From NCBI GenBank assembly GCA_902542925.1, contig CACBWF010000007.1, positions 1 to 35,467 of the forward strand: a stretch of 35,467 nt of DNA. The letters run 5' to 3'. Made by a program: the position numbers and the translations under genes. Positions within the stretch are counted from its first letter, which is position 1. The number at the start of each line of letters is the position of its first letter. The notes under the pieces were generated by a model. That model was given only the letters and a program-made list of their open reading frames with translations. It made no database searches and was not told where the DNA came from. Below, in pieces: positions 1-6,160 of this stretch. This DNA comes from an uncultured Alphaproteobacteria bacterium. GTDB lineage: Bacteria > Pseudomonadota > Alphaproteobacteria > Methylaequorales > Methylaequoraceae.

Positions 1-1099
1 GTGAAGTATTACCTTTGTCTGCAACAAACTCCATAGAAACACCACTTTCAAGTCTCTGATTTATTCCAGAGTGTCTTAATGAATACATCGGTCTTTCTAA
101 TCCGTTTTCGTTTATGTAGAGTTCGTAATCTACTGCAAGGGAACGAAAGTTATTAGAAACTCTCTGTCGTATCTTTTCCAAGTTGTCTCTATCCTCTAAA
201 AAAGGAAAAAACAAATAATCATCTGGTTTTGGATTAGGTCTTCTTCTCAAAATCCTATTAAGATAAATGTGTTTATGAAAAAATGGGTGGATATGAACAT
301 TTTGAGGTTTCCCAGTTTTTGTTTGTCCAATAACTACAATCATTCCATCTTCACCTCTACGAACATCAGGAAGGAAATGAATATCTTTATGTTTTATTCT
401 CAACACCTCCTTGCCAGGTCTCACCAGACCAGAACGACAAAACTGTATGAAATCACTTAAATCTTGGTAGAAGGGTTTATCTCTTTTTCTACTTGCATTT
501 GATAGTTTCTCAATCTCTTTTTCCTCATAAGGGGGAACTTCTTTTGCAAGTCTGTTAAGTTTAACAAGAGTAGGTTCATAACTTATCAAACCTCTTTTTC
601 TTGCATACTTACAAATGTTTGAAATCAGTTGTTGATATTTGATTAAAGTTTGAGGTGCTTTATCTTCTTCTTTTTTTGCGATGATACTATCTCTTAATGC
701 ATTATTCACCTTATCCATTTCTCTAATATCTAAACCACCGAAGTAATGAATAAAATGGTTTTTCCATTTACCAAGTTCTCTTTGTCCTTCAGTTCCTTTT
801 TCTTTTATTCTTAACTTAATGAAGTCATTTGCAATCTTGTCAAACTTATATGTTCTTCTTACTACCTTCTCATTTTCATCTGGGATTTCATTCTTAATCC
901 AAAAGTCTTTATAAACTTTGTATGCAAGTTTTAATGCCTTCTTATAGTTCTCTTCTTTGAGAGATTGATATATGTTTCCACTTTTTGTGTGGTTTAGTCC
1001 AACATAAAATCTTACATACCAATATTTACTTCTTTCCCTTTTATAGATGACTACATCTTTTGTTTTAGGAACACTTATAGTTTTTAATATCTTTGTCAT
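1..1099 (-). CDS. Tyrosine recombinase / phage-type integrase, 3' end cut by window edge
   Basis: Reading leftward from the ATG at 1099 gives about 366 residues with no stop before base 2, so the C-terminus lies outside the window. Core features of the tyrosine recombinase family are visible: an N-terminal arm-like basic segment, a helical SAM-like region (roughly residues 85-170), the first catalytic Arg in the GLVRPGKEVL segment (about 226), a beta-hairpin Lys in TKTGKP (about 260), and the second catalytic block YSLRHSG (about 338-344). The nucleophilic Tyr would lie about 25-30 residues further on, beyond the edge. The start is preceded by GAG six bases upstream. A strong minus-strand promoter lies just upstream (1124-1152). 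It probably catalyses insertion and excision at the tmRNA attachment site, although it sits 7.5 kb from that site rather than next to it. Confidence 0.93.
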   Translation of the reverse strand, partial: MTKILKTISVPKTKDVVIYKRERSKYWYVRFYVGLNHTKSGNIYQSLKEENYKKALKLAYKVYKDFWIKNEIPDENEKVVRRTYKFDKIANDFIKLRIKEKGTEGQRELGKWKNHFIHYFGGLDIREMDKVNNALRDSIIAKKEEDKAPQTLIKYQQLISNICKYARKRGLISYEPTLVKLNRLAKEVPPYEEKEIEKLSNASRKRDKPFYQDLSDFIQFCRSGLVRPGKEVLRIKHKDIHFLPDVRRGEDGMIVVIGQTKTGKPQNVHIHPFFHKHIYLNRILRRRPNPKPDDYLFFPFLEDRDNLEKIRQRVSNNFRSLAVDYELYINENGLERPMYSLRHSGINQRLESGVSMEFVADKGNTS

Positions 1100-1123
1100 T
1101 CTTTTCTCAATCAATACAAGTTC

Positions 1124-1152
1124 AGTATAATCTATAAAAAGTGTGTAGTCAA
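1124..1152 (-). promoter_or_regulatory. Sigma70-type promoter of the integrase gene
   Basis: On the minus strand TTGACT (1152-1147) is followed after 17 bases by TATACT (1129-1124), close to the consensus. The -35 box directly abuts the conserved TGTTCCCC motif (copy A). The spacing to the integrase ATG at 1099 leaves a leader of about 18 nt. Confidence 0.75.
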
Positions 1153-1180
1153 AATATAGGTGTTCCCCTAGTTGTGTATG
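1149..1180 (-). repeat. Element-specific motif, copy A (upstream of integrase promoter)
   Basis: One of four related copies (1149, 2429, 5197, 8507) sharing TCAAAWA, then (G)GTGTTCCCCY, then usually AGTTGTGYATA, as read on the plus strand. All are in the same orientation. The core has a short inverted repeat, GGG/CCC around TGTTC. This copy contains the element's only CTAG (1168-1171). Placement against the -35 box suggests an operator or activator site. Confidence 0.7.
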
Positions 1181-1216
1181 AATGTTGAAATAATATTGTT
1201 TAGGTTTTGAGGGGGT

Positions 1217-1239
1217 GGGGTTCGCAGAACCGAACCCAC
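1217..1239. other. GC-rich hairpin between integrase promoter and the 1306 gene
   Basis: GGGTTCG (1218-1224) and CGAACCC (1231-1237) form a perfect 7-bp stem around a 6-base loop, extendable by one pair either side of a bulge. It stands out in AT-rich surroundings. It lies downstream of the minus-strand operon 2370-1306, but no T-run follows, so it is not a standard intrinsic terminator. A recombination or protein-binding site is possible. The flanking GGGGGTGGGGTT (1211) recurs as GGGGGTAGGGTT (1297). Confidence 0.45.
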
Positions 1240-1305
1240 ATATACCGATGTATCTTTATTGCATTTATAGTTTATAAAATACTTTTTAGATTAAAGGGGG
1301 TAGGG

Positions 1306-1503
1306 TTATTTAATCTCTGTCCATTCATCAACATCAAACTCCATATCACCCTCTCTTGGGAAATCGCAATCATAAGGATTACCACCTTGTGCGTTCCATA
1401 TCTTACGAAACTTTTCATACAAATCGTTTTCTGATTTTGCTTTTAGTTCAACATCACCAAAGTTTGTTAAAGTTCTTTTTATAGTTATTTTATACTTTTT
1501 CAT
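1306..1503 (-). CDS. Hypothetical small protein (65 aa)
   Basis: Not recognised beyond a general alpha/beta look. The protein starts MKKYKITIKRTLTNFGDVEL and ends with acidic, Trp-containing DVDEWTEIK. It has no signal peptide or membrane segment. It is the last gene of a three-gene minus-strand operon (2370 to 1306), 14 bases after the 1518-2066 gene. Codon choice follows the element's palindrome-free style. The short beta-rich N-terminus resembles small phage and island proteins that carry a xTNYGDVxVEA-like strand, but I would not name a family. Confidence 0.65.
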   Translation of the reverse strand: MKKYKITIKRTLTNFGDVELKAKSENDLYEKFRKIWNAQGGNPYDCDFPREGDMEFDVDEWTEIK

Positions 1504-1517
1504 TATGCAATCTCCAT

Positions 1518-2066
1518 CTACTTACTGTATTTTATCGCACTTAAGTCAAATGGATTTTGTGTAAGTCTAAACAGATTACCTAACTGACCTTGTTTAAGAA
1601 AATCTTCATCAGTCATCTTTTTTTCTGATTGTTGGTATGAAACTTTAACTTTAGGTTGTGTGTATGCAATATTACTTATTGGAAACGCCATATCAACATC
1701 TTCATTCCATTTTTCTGAATACTTTTTAGTATTAGATGAAAGATTAAACTTCTTTACTAATGCATTCTCAAAATCATCTCTTTGGTCTTCTTGAAACCAA
1801 ACCTTTAGAAAGTTTGTCATCAAGTAAAGATACTCACTACTACCGAAGAACACTTCTTCTTCATTATAAAACTTAGTAGATATCTTTACTATTTGAGACT
1901 TATCACCTTTAATGGCATCAACGATTTGACCCCAGAAATGCATTCTCAAAGAACTGATACTTGCATTAAAACTCTTGGGTCTTACATTTACATTTAAGTC
2001 AAAAGTTTCTTGTGTAAAGTTGTCATAAGAAACAATCACATTTATTTTTTCATTTATTATTTTCAT
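1518..2066 (-). CDS. Hypothetical protein (182 aa) of the mobile element
   Basis: Unrecognised soluble protein. It has a beta-rich N-terminal half (about residues 1-45), a middle with hydrophobic/aromatic helices (SSEYLYLMTNFLKVWF, about 76-91), and a polar, probably loosely folded C-terminus. No signal peptide, membrane segment or catalytic motif is evident. It is the second gene of the operon driven from the promoter at 2404-2432. Its leader (2070-2099) repeats almost word for word the leader of the preceding gene (AACAATCAGA followed by purines), with a purine-rich ribosome binding stretch. Confidence 0.72.
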   Translation of the reverse strand: MKIINEKINVIVSYDNFTQETFDLNVNVRPKSFNASISSLRMHFWGQIVDAIKGDKSQIVKISTKFYNEEEVFFGSSEYLYLMTNFLKVWFQEDQRDDFENALVKKFNLSSNTKKYSEKWNEDVDMAFPISNIAYTQPKVKVSYQQSEKKMTDEDFLKQGQLGNLFRLTQNPFDLSAIKYSK

Positions 2067-2097
2067 ATTTTTCTCTCTTTCTTTCTGATTGTTAATA

Positions 2098-2370
2098 TTA
2101 TTTGTTAAAAATCTTTGCGTGGGTAAAACCTACAAAACGATTTCTCTTCTCGTCAAAATAGATGACTGACTTATTCCCAAATGTCCCATTTGAATCAAGG
2201 ACAATCGTTGGGTCTATTTTCATCTTTTTCTCAAGTTTTTTGAGTTGTCCATTAGAAAATGGACAGTTCGTTTCCTTTAACCATTTATTAAAACCTCTGA
2301 TTGTTTTATGCATTCCCATAAAGTTCTCATCAAAGTCATTTTTTAAGTTTTCATAAAATATTGATTTCAT
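2098..2370 (-). CDS. Hypothetical protein (90 aa), first gene of minus operon
   Basis: Unrecognised. The N-terminus (MKSIFYENLKNDFDENFMG) is acidic and helical. The central stretch about 25-55 (GFNKWLKETNCPFSNGQLKK) has a helix-turn-helix-like spacing but no clear family match. The C-terminus looks like a beta sheet (KSVIYFDEKRNRFVGFTHA). AAAGG lies about 7 bases before the ATG at 2370. A well-formed promoter 35-60 bases upstream makes this the first gene of a three-gene unit. A small DNA-binding regulator is possible but unproven. Confidence 0.72.
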   Translation of the reverse strand: MKSIFYENLKNDFDENFMGMHKTIRGFNKWLKETNCPFSNGQLKKLEKKMKIDPTIVLDSNGTFGNKSVIYFDEKRNRFVGFTHAKIFNK

Positions 2371-2403
2371 TTTTTTTCCTTTCTCTCTGATTGTTAAAAT
2401 ATT

Positions 2404-2432
2404 ATTTTAGCATTTGATTGGGGTTAAATCAA
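2404..2432 (-). promoter_or_regulatory. Sigma70-type promoter of the 2370-1306 operon
   Basis: On the minus strand TTGATT (2432-2427), 17 bases, TAAAAT (2409-2404), with an extended -10 TG two bases before. As at the integrase, the -35 box abuts the conserved TGTTCCCC motif (copy B). Confidence 0.72.
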
Positions 2433-2460
2433 AAATAGGGTGTTCCCCCAGTTGTGCATA
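2429..2460 (-). repeat. Element-specific motif, copy B (divergent intergenic region)
   Basis: Best-preserved copy: TCAAAAATAGGGTGTTCCCC followed by CAGTTGTGCATA. It sits between the minus-strand operon and the plus-strand recombinase gene, so a bound protein could act on both divergent promoters. Confidence 0.72.
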
Positions 2461-2466
2461 TATTAC

Positions 2467-2494
2467 TTGTATTACTAACTCAATCTGGTAGAAT
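2467..2494 (+). promoter_or_regulatory. Probable promoter of the recombinase operon
   Basis: TTGTAT (2467-2472), 16-base spacer, TAGAAT (2489-2494), about 70 bases before the recombinase ATG. It diverges from the promoter at 2404-2432, with motif copy B lying between the two. Confidence 0.55.
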
Positions 2495-2564
2495 AATAGG
2501 TGTTATTTCCTTCCAAAAAATATCACACAACTTAATACTAACCATTAACCCAGAGAGGTGTTTT

Positions 2565-3155
2565 ATGACTAATGAATGTGGATTGTATGGTCGTGTTTCA
2601 ACAGTAGGATTGGGACAAGACCCTAAACAACAAATAGATGTCTTGAAATCTGTTTGCGAACAAAAGAGTTGGAATATATTTGGAGAATATGTTGATTACT
2701 GTTCTGGTGCAAAATCAAGAAGACCAGAACTTGATAATCTTATTCAAGATTGTATCTCAAAAAAGATTAACACTATCGTTTGTTGGAGTGTTGATAGGTT
2801 CAGTAGAAATGCAGAACATTTCATTTCAACAGTTAATGAACTTCAATCACTTGGTATTACTTTTTATTTTCACCAACAACAAATAGACAGTTCTACTCCT
2901 ATGGGAAAATGTCTTTTGCAAATGTGTTCAGTTCTTGGAGAGTTAGAACGAACCCTTATCCGTGAGAGAATATCTATGGGAGTGAAAACTAAAATGTCTA
3001 AGGTTGGAACTTGGGGGAGAAAATCTAATCTCACTCCTCAAGTAAAAAAGAAAGTGATTGAACTACGAAAACAAGGTTTTGGATTTAACAAAATCGCAAG
3101 AGAACTAAAAGTCGGTAATGGAACAATCATTAACTTTTTGAAGGAGGTTGCATAA
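2565..3155 (+). CDS. Serine recombinase (resolvase/invertase family)
   Basis: A 196-residue protein of the size and layout of Tn3 resolvase/Hin-type invertases. The catalytic Ser is in YGRVST (about residue 12). Conserved family blocks follow: DPKQQ (19-23), VDRFSRNAEHF (about 84-94), and the ELERTLIRERI segment of the E helix (about 125). A C-terminal helix-turn-helix (LTPQVKKKVIELRKQGFGF and the following recognition helix, about 154-190) binds DNA. I chose the ATG at 2565 because AGAGAGG sits six bases upstream; a longer reading from 2454 has no such site. The stop overlaps the next gene's ATG by one base. It may resolve element dimers or invert a segment; I found no obvious inverted crossover pair in view. 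Confidence 0.92.
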   Translation: MTNECGLYGRVSTVGLGQDPKQQIDVLKSVCEQKSWNIFGEYVDYCSGAKSRRPELDNLIQDCISKKINTIVCWSVDRFSRNAEHFISTVNELQSLGITFYFHQQQIDSSTPMGKCLLQMCSVLGELERTLIRERISMGVKTKMSKVGTWGRKSNLTPQVKKKVIELRKQGFGFNKIARELKVGNGTIINFLKEVA

Positions 3156-3640
3156 TGAAAAAACTATCTATTTTATTTTTAACTTTGTTTCTATTTTCTT
3201 GTTCCAAGAAACAACTAATAACTGGTGGAACTGGTGCTGGTGTAGGTCTTGGGTCATATGCAATATTCAAATCGTTTATGGGTCAATCTGGAACTGGTGG
3301 AGATATGAAGACTATGATTGCAATCACAACTATCGGAACTGTTATGGGTGCGTTAATGGGAAGTGAAATCGCAGACAATATTATTGAGGAAGACAACAAC
3401 TATTCCCAGAGAATAATGAACTCTGCATTTGAAGATGATTTACGACAAGTATGGAGGGGTCAAAATCAAGAAATATTGATTACACCTCAACAACAAGTTG
3501 ATGTTCCAAGTATGTCATCAAGTGAATGTCGTAAGTTTGAGTTTCAGTTTGAGGAAATGGGAACGATTAAAAGAGGTTCTGGAGTTGCGTGTAAAGACGG
3601 AAACAAGAACTGGAGAATGTTGGGTGAGGAAATGTTATGA
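3155..3640 (+). CDS. Lipoprotein of the 17-kDa surface antigen / glycine-zipper type
   Basis: A signal peptide with lipobox LFSC places the lipidated Cys at residue 16, so the mature protein is anchored in the envelope, probably in the outer membrane. A Gly-rich hydrophobic hairpin follows (about residues 23-68, GGTGAGVGLGSYA and then TIGTVMGALMGSEIADN), as in glycine-zipper 2TM domains. The C-terminus has paired Cys in SECRKF and GVACKDGNKNWRML (about 124-156), the layout of the Rickettsia 17-kDa antigen family. It is translationally coupled to the recombinase (one-base overlap) and to the next gene (ATGA). Its presence in an integrated element is odd; it could alter the host surface or exclude related elements. 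Confidence 0.85.
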   Translation: MKKLSILFLTLFLFSCSKKQLITGGTGAGVGLGSYAIFKSFMGQSGTGGDMKTMIAITTIGTVMGALMGSEIADNIIEEDNNYSQRIMNSAFEDDLRQVWRGQNQEILITPQQQVDVPSMSSSECRKFEFQFEEMGTIKRGSGVACKDGNKNWRMLGEEML

Positions 3641-3873
3641 CCAATAACCCAACTCCATTTTATGCAATCGCAAATAGAGATAATAAACTTCTCACTTCTC
3701 ATAAAGATAATCCTAAATGGGTAGATGAGAGTGATAGTGAAATCTTATATGTTGATACAAAAAAAGATGCAGAGGAAATCATTAAGAAAAATAATCTTGA
3801 TGATGCAAGAATAATCCTCTGTGTATCTGATGGGAGAGGAGATGTTGAACATCTCTTTAATAGTTATGTTTAA
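3637..3873 (+). CDS. Hypothetical protein (78 aa), coupled to the lipoprotein gene
   Basis: Unrecognised small soluble protein. It starts at an ATG overlapping the lipoprotein stop (ATGA), so translation is probably coupled. The sequence reads as a beta strand (TPFYAIANRDNKLLTS) followed by an alternating acidic/lysine helix (DTKKDAEEIIKKNNL) and a final strand (ARIILCVSDG). This small alpha/beta fold is common in phage accessory proteins. No membrane segment. Confidence 0.7.
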   Translation: MTNNPTPFYAIANRDNKLLTSHKDNPKWVDESDSEILYVDTKKDAEEIIKKNNLDDARIILCVSDGRGDVEHLFNSYV

Positions 3874-3985
3874 GTTCTTATTAGGAATAGTTGTAGGTTT
3901 ATTTCTTGCAGAAAACTACAACTATACTTTCACCGATTTATTTGACTATTTGGAGAGGATTATAGGTAGTCTAAACAGTTCCTAA
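3866..3985 (+). CDS. Small membrane peptide (39 aa)
   Basis: An ATG at 3866, overlapping the end of the 3637 gene by 8 bases, opens a 39-codon frame ending TAA at 3985. The product begins MFKFLLGIVVGLFLAENYNY, one hydrophobic helix, then an amphipathic acidic/aromatic tail (FTDLFDYLERIIGSLNSS). Single-span peptides of this style (MxKFLLGxVVG) are frequent in marine phages and islands. The tight overlap and clean membrane pattern support it; no independent ribosome binding site is clear, so coupling is likely. Confidence 0.6.
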   Translation: MFKFLLGIVVGLFLAENYNYTFTDLFDYLERIIGSLNSS

Positions 3986-4029
3986 AAATCACTCTCTAAA
4001 ATAGTATGTTTTCTGGGATTTTATTTTCC

Positions 4030-4066
4030 AAAAAAAGGGTAGTCTAAAACAGTAGTGATAGACTAC
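4030..4066 (-). terminator. Intrinsic terminator of the 4072-5165 minus-strand operon
   Basis: On the minus strand GTAGTCTA (4066-4059) pairs perfectly with TAGACTAC (4046-4039), followed by CC and seven T (4036-4030). It begins six bases after the last gene of the minus operon. The 5' arm sequence GGTAGTCTAAA also occurs at 3965 as a direct repeat at the end of the plus-strand operon. Confidence 0.75.
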
Positions 4067-4071
4067 TTTAT

Positions 4072-4365
4072 TCACCGATTATAAAAACTTTTTTGATGTT
4101 CATATCGTTTTTGACCAGCAGACTTAACACCTTCACTTGTATGAGTTAAAAATCCGTCATGCCATCTTCTTCCGTCTTTAACTCTTACAACTTCATTTAA
4201 TGTTGTTGATTGATAGTTTTCATCCCCAAGACGATTTTTTATATGGGTGTAAAAATCAAGTGTGTCTTTCTTCCCAAGTTTTGACTCTAAATCTTTGTAT
4301 GAACTTGCATCCACTTCTATATCAAAGTGAATAGTTCTTTCTCCAGACACTCTAAACTTCATCAT
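4072..4365 (-). CDS. Hypothetical protein (97 aa)
   Basis: Unrecognised. I prefer the ATG at 4365 (MMKFRVSGERTIHFDIEVDA) over an in-frame ATG at 4419, because GAGG lies six bases upstream of it and the upstream part reads as out-of-frame coding sequence of the preceding gene. The N-terminus looks like a beta sheet and is followed by a polar helix (SYKDLESKLGKKDTLDF). The C-terminus is basic (GRRWHDGFLTH and then QKRYEHQKSFYNR). It is the last gene before the terminator and overlaps the preceding stop by 14 bases. Confidence 0.68.
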   Translation of the reverse strand: MMKFRVSGERTIHFDIEVDASSYKDLESKLGKKDTLDFYTHIKNRLGDENYQSTTLNEVVRVKDGRRWHDGFLTHTSEGVKSAGQKRYEHQKSFYNR

Positions 4366-4615
4366 ATTCATCCTCAAGGTCAAGGACACCTTCATCATCT
4401 TCGTATTCAATATCCTCACAAAGTTCTTTTAGTTTGTCTGAATAAAACTCATCCACACGAACTGGTCTTTGTAGAGTTAAGTGTCTGTTCCCAGAACCAT
4501 CTGCTGAATGGTCAGTTTCATAAAGTCCCAACATCTTTTTCACTTCATCAGACTTTCCTTCTTTTGGAGTGAGATGTATATACTCAATCTTTTTTTTTCT
4601 AATAGTTAGTTTCAT
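4352..4615 (-). CDS. Hypothetical protein (87 aa)
   Basis: Unrecognised small protein, starting MKLTIRKKKIEYIHLTPKEG and ending in a very acidic tail (DIEYEDDEGVLDLEDEYDEV). I place the start at 4615, where CGGAG lies about 7 bases upstream; a longer reading from 4660 would run back into the structured leader. The middle contains DHSADGSGNRHLTLQRPVRV. The acidic tail could mimic DNA or bind a basic partner, but this is speculation. The leader immediately upstream is the hairpin element at 4649-4753. Confidence 0.68.
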   Translation of the reverse strand: MKLTIRKKKIEYIHLTPKEGKSDEVKKMLGLYETDHSADGSGNRHLTLQRPVRVDEFYSDKLKELCEDIEYEDDEGVLDLEDEYDEV

Positions 4616-4648
4616 ATATTTTCTCCGTTTATTGTTAGTTAATATTTT

Positions 4649-4753
4649 GAAGAAGAACACTTTGGAAACTTCAAAACGGGTTCCAAAACCTAATCATCTT
4701 AGTCTCTAAAGTGTTTCTTGTGATTTTCGGTTTGTCCAAAGTGTTCGTTCTTC
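4649..4753 (-). ncRNA. Structured intercistronic RNA element I
   Basis: Long-range inverted repeat: 4649-4666 (GAAGAAGAACACTTTGGA) is complementary to 4735-4753 with one extra base, enclosing about 68 bases. Read on the minus strand, the stem is followed immediately by AAACCGAAA (4733-4725), and an ACACTTT block recurs inside. Element II at 5073-5161 has the same plan. It lies between the 4768-5031 gene and the 4352-4615 gene, ending about 34 bases before the latter's ATG, so it could control translation, RNA stability or processing. It is not followed by a T-run, so it is not a simple terminator. Confidence 0.6.
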
Positions 4754-4767
4754 ACCCTTATGGATTT

Positions 4768-5031
4768 TTAGTTTTGAGGTGAATGTTTTTTATCAAAGTA
4801 GTTATATACTGAGAAAAAAGTAGAAATATATCGTTTCAGATTTTCGTCATTATAACCACCATCATCATCTACATAGTTTGTCAGTTGAACGACAGCATTT
4901 TGAAGTTCTTGGAGTTCAGCAACATTTGTTGGATTAAATACTTTTGAGTTTTCTTCACATAAACTTTCAAGTGTATTCTTACCAGTAGAACTATCAATAC
5001 TGTTCGCATATAAGTTAGGTATATTTTTCAT
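4768..5031 (-). CDS. Hypothetical protein (87 aa), first gene of the operon
   Basis: Unrecognised soluble protein. It begins MKNIPNLYANSIDSSTGKN and contains a helical region (NVAELQELQNAVVQLTNYV, about 38-56), an Asp-Gly-rich turn (DDDGGYNDEN), and an aromatic C-terminus (YISTFFSVYNYFDKK). I chose the ATG at 5031 because AAGGA lies about 8 bases upstream; the longer frame back to 5190 crosses the structured leader and the promoter and is probably untranslated. Confidence 0.68.
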   Translation of the reverse strand: MKNIPNLYANSIDSSTGKNTLESLCEENSKVFNPTNVAELQELQNAVVQLTNYVDDDGGYNDENLKRYISTFFSVYNYFDKKHSPQN

Positions 5032-5072
5032 TTTTATATTCCTTATTTTATTAGGGTTATTATTATTGAGAT

Positions 5073-5161
5073 AAACACTCTGGTGTCTTAAAGAGTCCAT
5101 ACAGAACCAAACAAAAAGTGTCTTAACTGTTTCTCTTTGTTTCGGTTTCACCAGAGTATTT
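5073..5161 (-). ncRNA. Structured leader RNA element II
   Basis: AAACACTCTGGTG (5073-5085) pairs with CACCAGAGTATTT (5149-5161), 12 of 13 positions, enclosing about 63 bases. As in element I, the minus-strand strand continues from the stem into AAACCGAAA (5148-5140), and a second ACACTTT block follows. The predicted transcription start (about 5165) falls at the very base of this stem, so the transcript would begin with the structure. It ends about 40 bases before the ATG at 5031. Confidence 0.6.
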
Positions 5162-5171
5162 CTCTCTATCT

Positions 5172-5200
5172 TATTATGCCATATTTTCACAAGTAATCAA
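5172..5200 (-). promoter_or_regulatory. Sigma70-type promoter of the 5031-4072 operon
   Basis: On the minus strand TTGATT (5200-5195), 17 bases, ATAATA (5177-5172). As at the other two sites, the -35 box abuts the TGTTCCCC motif (copy C). Confidence 0.65.
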
Positions 5201-5228
5201 AAATAGGGTGTTCCCCTAAAAGTGAATA
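5197..5228 (-). repeat. Element-specific motif, copy C
   Basis: TCAAAAATAGGGTGTTCCCC is identical to copy B across these 20 bases and then diverges (TAAAAGTGAATA). Its core is a 5-bp inverted repeat, TAGGG/CCCTA around TGTTC. It lies between the divergent minus operon and the plus-strand gene at 5246. Confidence 0.72.
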
Positions 5229-5245
5229 GCATTTAAGATATTTCT

Positions 5246-6160
5246 ATGTTAAAAATATTTATGGCACTTTCTGAAATGGAAAAAAGAATACTGCAACTTC
5301 GGTTTAATACAGAGAGTATTTCTAATGCAAAAAAAATAGATTACCAAGAATATCGTTTATCCAAAAAACAAATCATTTCAAAACTTGCAGAAGAAGGACA
5401 TAAAGTTTCTATGATTGAAATCACAAACTTTCTAAAATCCAAACTTGGGTTTAGAAAAAGTTTTGATTATGGGGGTGAAGAGAAAAGGTCATTTGTAAAA
5501 GGTCGTCCATCAAAGTTCTATAAAACAAATGATGGAGTAGAACTCAAACATCAGTTTGGACTTTATATGTATTGGTATTTATTTTTACAACTTGCAATAA
5601 AAGAAAAAAGAAAAATAGATTGGTCAAAATATAAGGACTGGGGAGATGCAAAATCTATTGCAAAAACTGATTGGAGAGATTGGTGGGAAAAACATAAACT
5701 TCTTTTTGATTTGAAAACAAATAATGGAAAGTTGAAATATGAAATGGTGTTAAAGAAACCAGAATATGAAAGTATCTATTATGCACACAAAGTTTATAAG
5801 ATGAAAAAAGAGAATGAGGACTTATCCTTTTATGAACTTGGAAGAAAACTTGAGGTTCATAAAAATGTAGAAAAAAGAAAACCTTTGGGAGTAATCACAA
5901 CAAGCACAGTTTGGAAAAGATTTACTCAAAAAAAAATGAAATCTATTGAGAAAAAAGGTTTGATTGCAGACTTTAAGTTTCATCAAAAGTTAAGTGATAA
6001 AGAATGGATTGAAAAATATCCAGAAGATGCAAAGAGGATATTAGCACAACTTGACCAGAAGAGTCTGAAGAAACAAATGTTTATGTTTTATCATCGTGCA
6101 GAAAGAATATTAGAGGGTGTGTGTGAGGGTCGTTTCCCAGAACCAAGGAAGTGGAAATAG
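5246..6160 (+). CDS. Hypothetical lysine-rich protein with N-terminal HTH-like segment (304 aa)
   Basis: The largest unassigned gene of the element. The N-terminal ~80 residues look like a winged or helix-turn-helix DNA-binding unit (ALSEMEKRILQLRF, then LSKKQIISKLAEEGHKVS and a following helix). After it comes a basic linker, a Trp/Lys-rich helical middle (WSKYKDWGDAKSIAKTDWRD, about 130-149) and further basic helices. No catalytic motif, membrane segment or signal peptide is seen. The start is uncertain: ATGs at 5246, 5261 and 5276 are all in frame and none has a clear ribosome binding site. A role as regulator or replication/maintenance protein fits its place beside motif copy C, but this is inference. 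Confidence 0.75.
   Translation: MLKIFMALSEMEKRILQLRFNTESISNAKKIDYQEYRLSKKQIISKLAEEGHKVSMIEITNFLKSKLGFRKSFDYGGEEKRSFVKGRPSKFYKTNDGVELKHQFGLYMYWYLFLQLAIKEKRKIDWSKYKDWGDAKSIAKTDWRDWWEKHKLLFDLKTNNGKLKYEMVLKKPEYESIYYAHKVYKMKKENEDLSFYELGRKLEVHKNVEKRKPLGVITTSTVWKRFTQKKMKSIEKKGLIADFKFHQKLSDKEWIEKYPEDAKRILAQLDQKSLKKQMFMFYHRAERILEGVCEGRFPEPRKWK

Noticed and set aside
269-460. Plus-strand frame inside the integrase region
   Set aside because: It is antisense to the integrase coding sequence, which has clear catalytic motifs on the minus strand.
1217-1239. GGGTTCG hairpin as a tRNA T-arm fragment
   Set aside because: No acceptor stem, anticodon arm or CCA end could be fitted on either strand; the loop is also not a T-loop.
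2454-2564. N-terminal extension of the serine recombinase
   Set aside because: The extra 37 residues precede the family's usual start, cross the predicted promoter, and lack a ribosome binding site, whereas ATG 2565 has AGAGAGG at good spacing.
5032-5190. N-terminal extension of the 4768-5031 gene
   Set aside because: This stretch is the structured leader II and overlaps the -10 box at 5172-5177; the ATG at 5031 has its own ribosome binding site.
5246-6160. Replication initiator protein
   Set aside because: An HTH-like N-terminus and many basic residues are visible, but no Rep-family motif (HUH, primase or winged-helix pair) could be recognised, and no clear iterons flank the gene.
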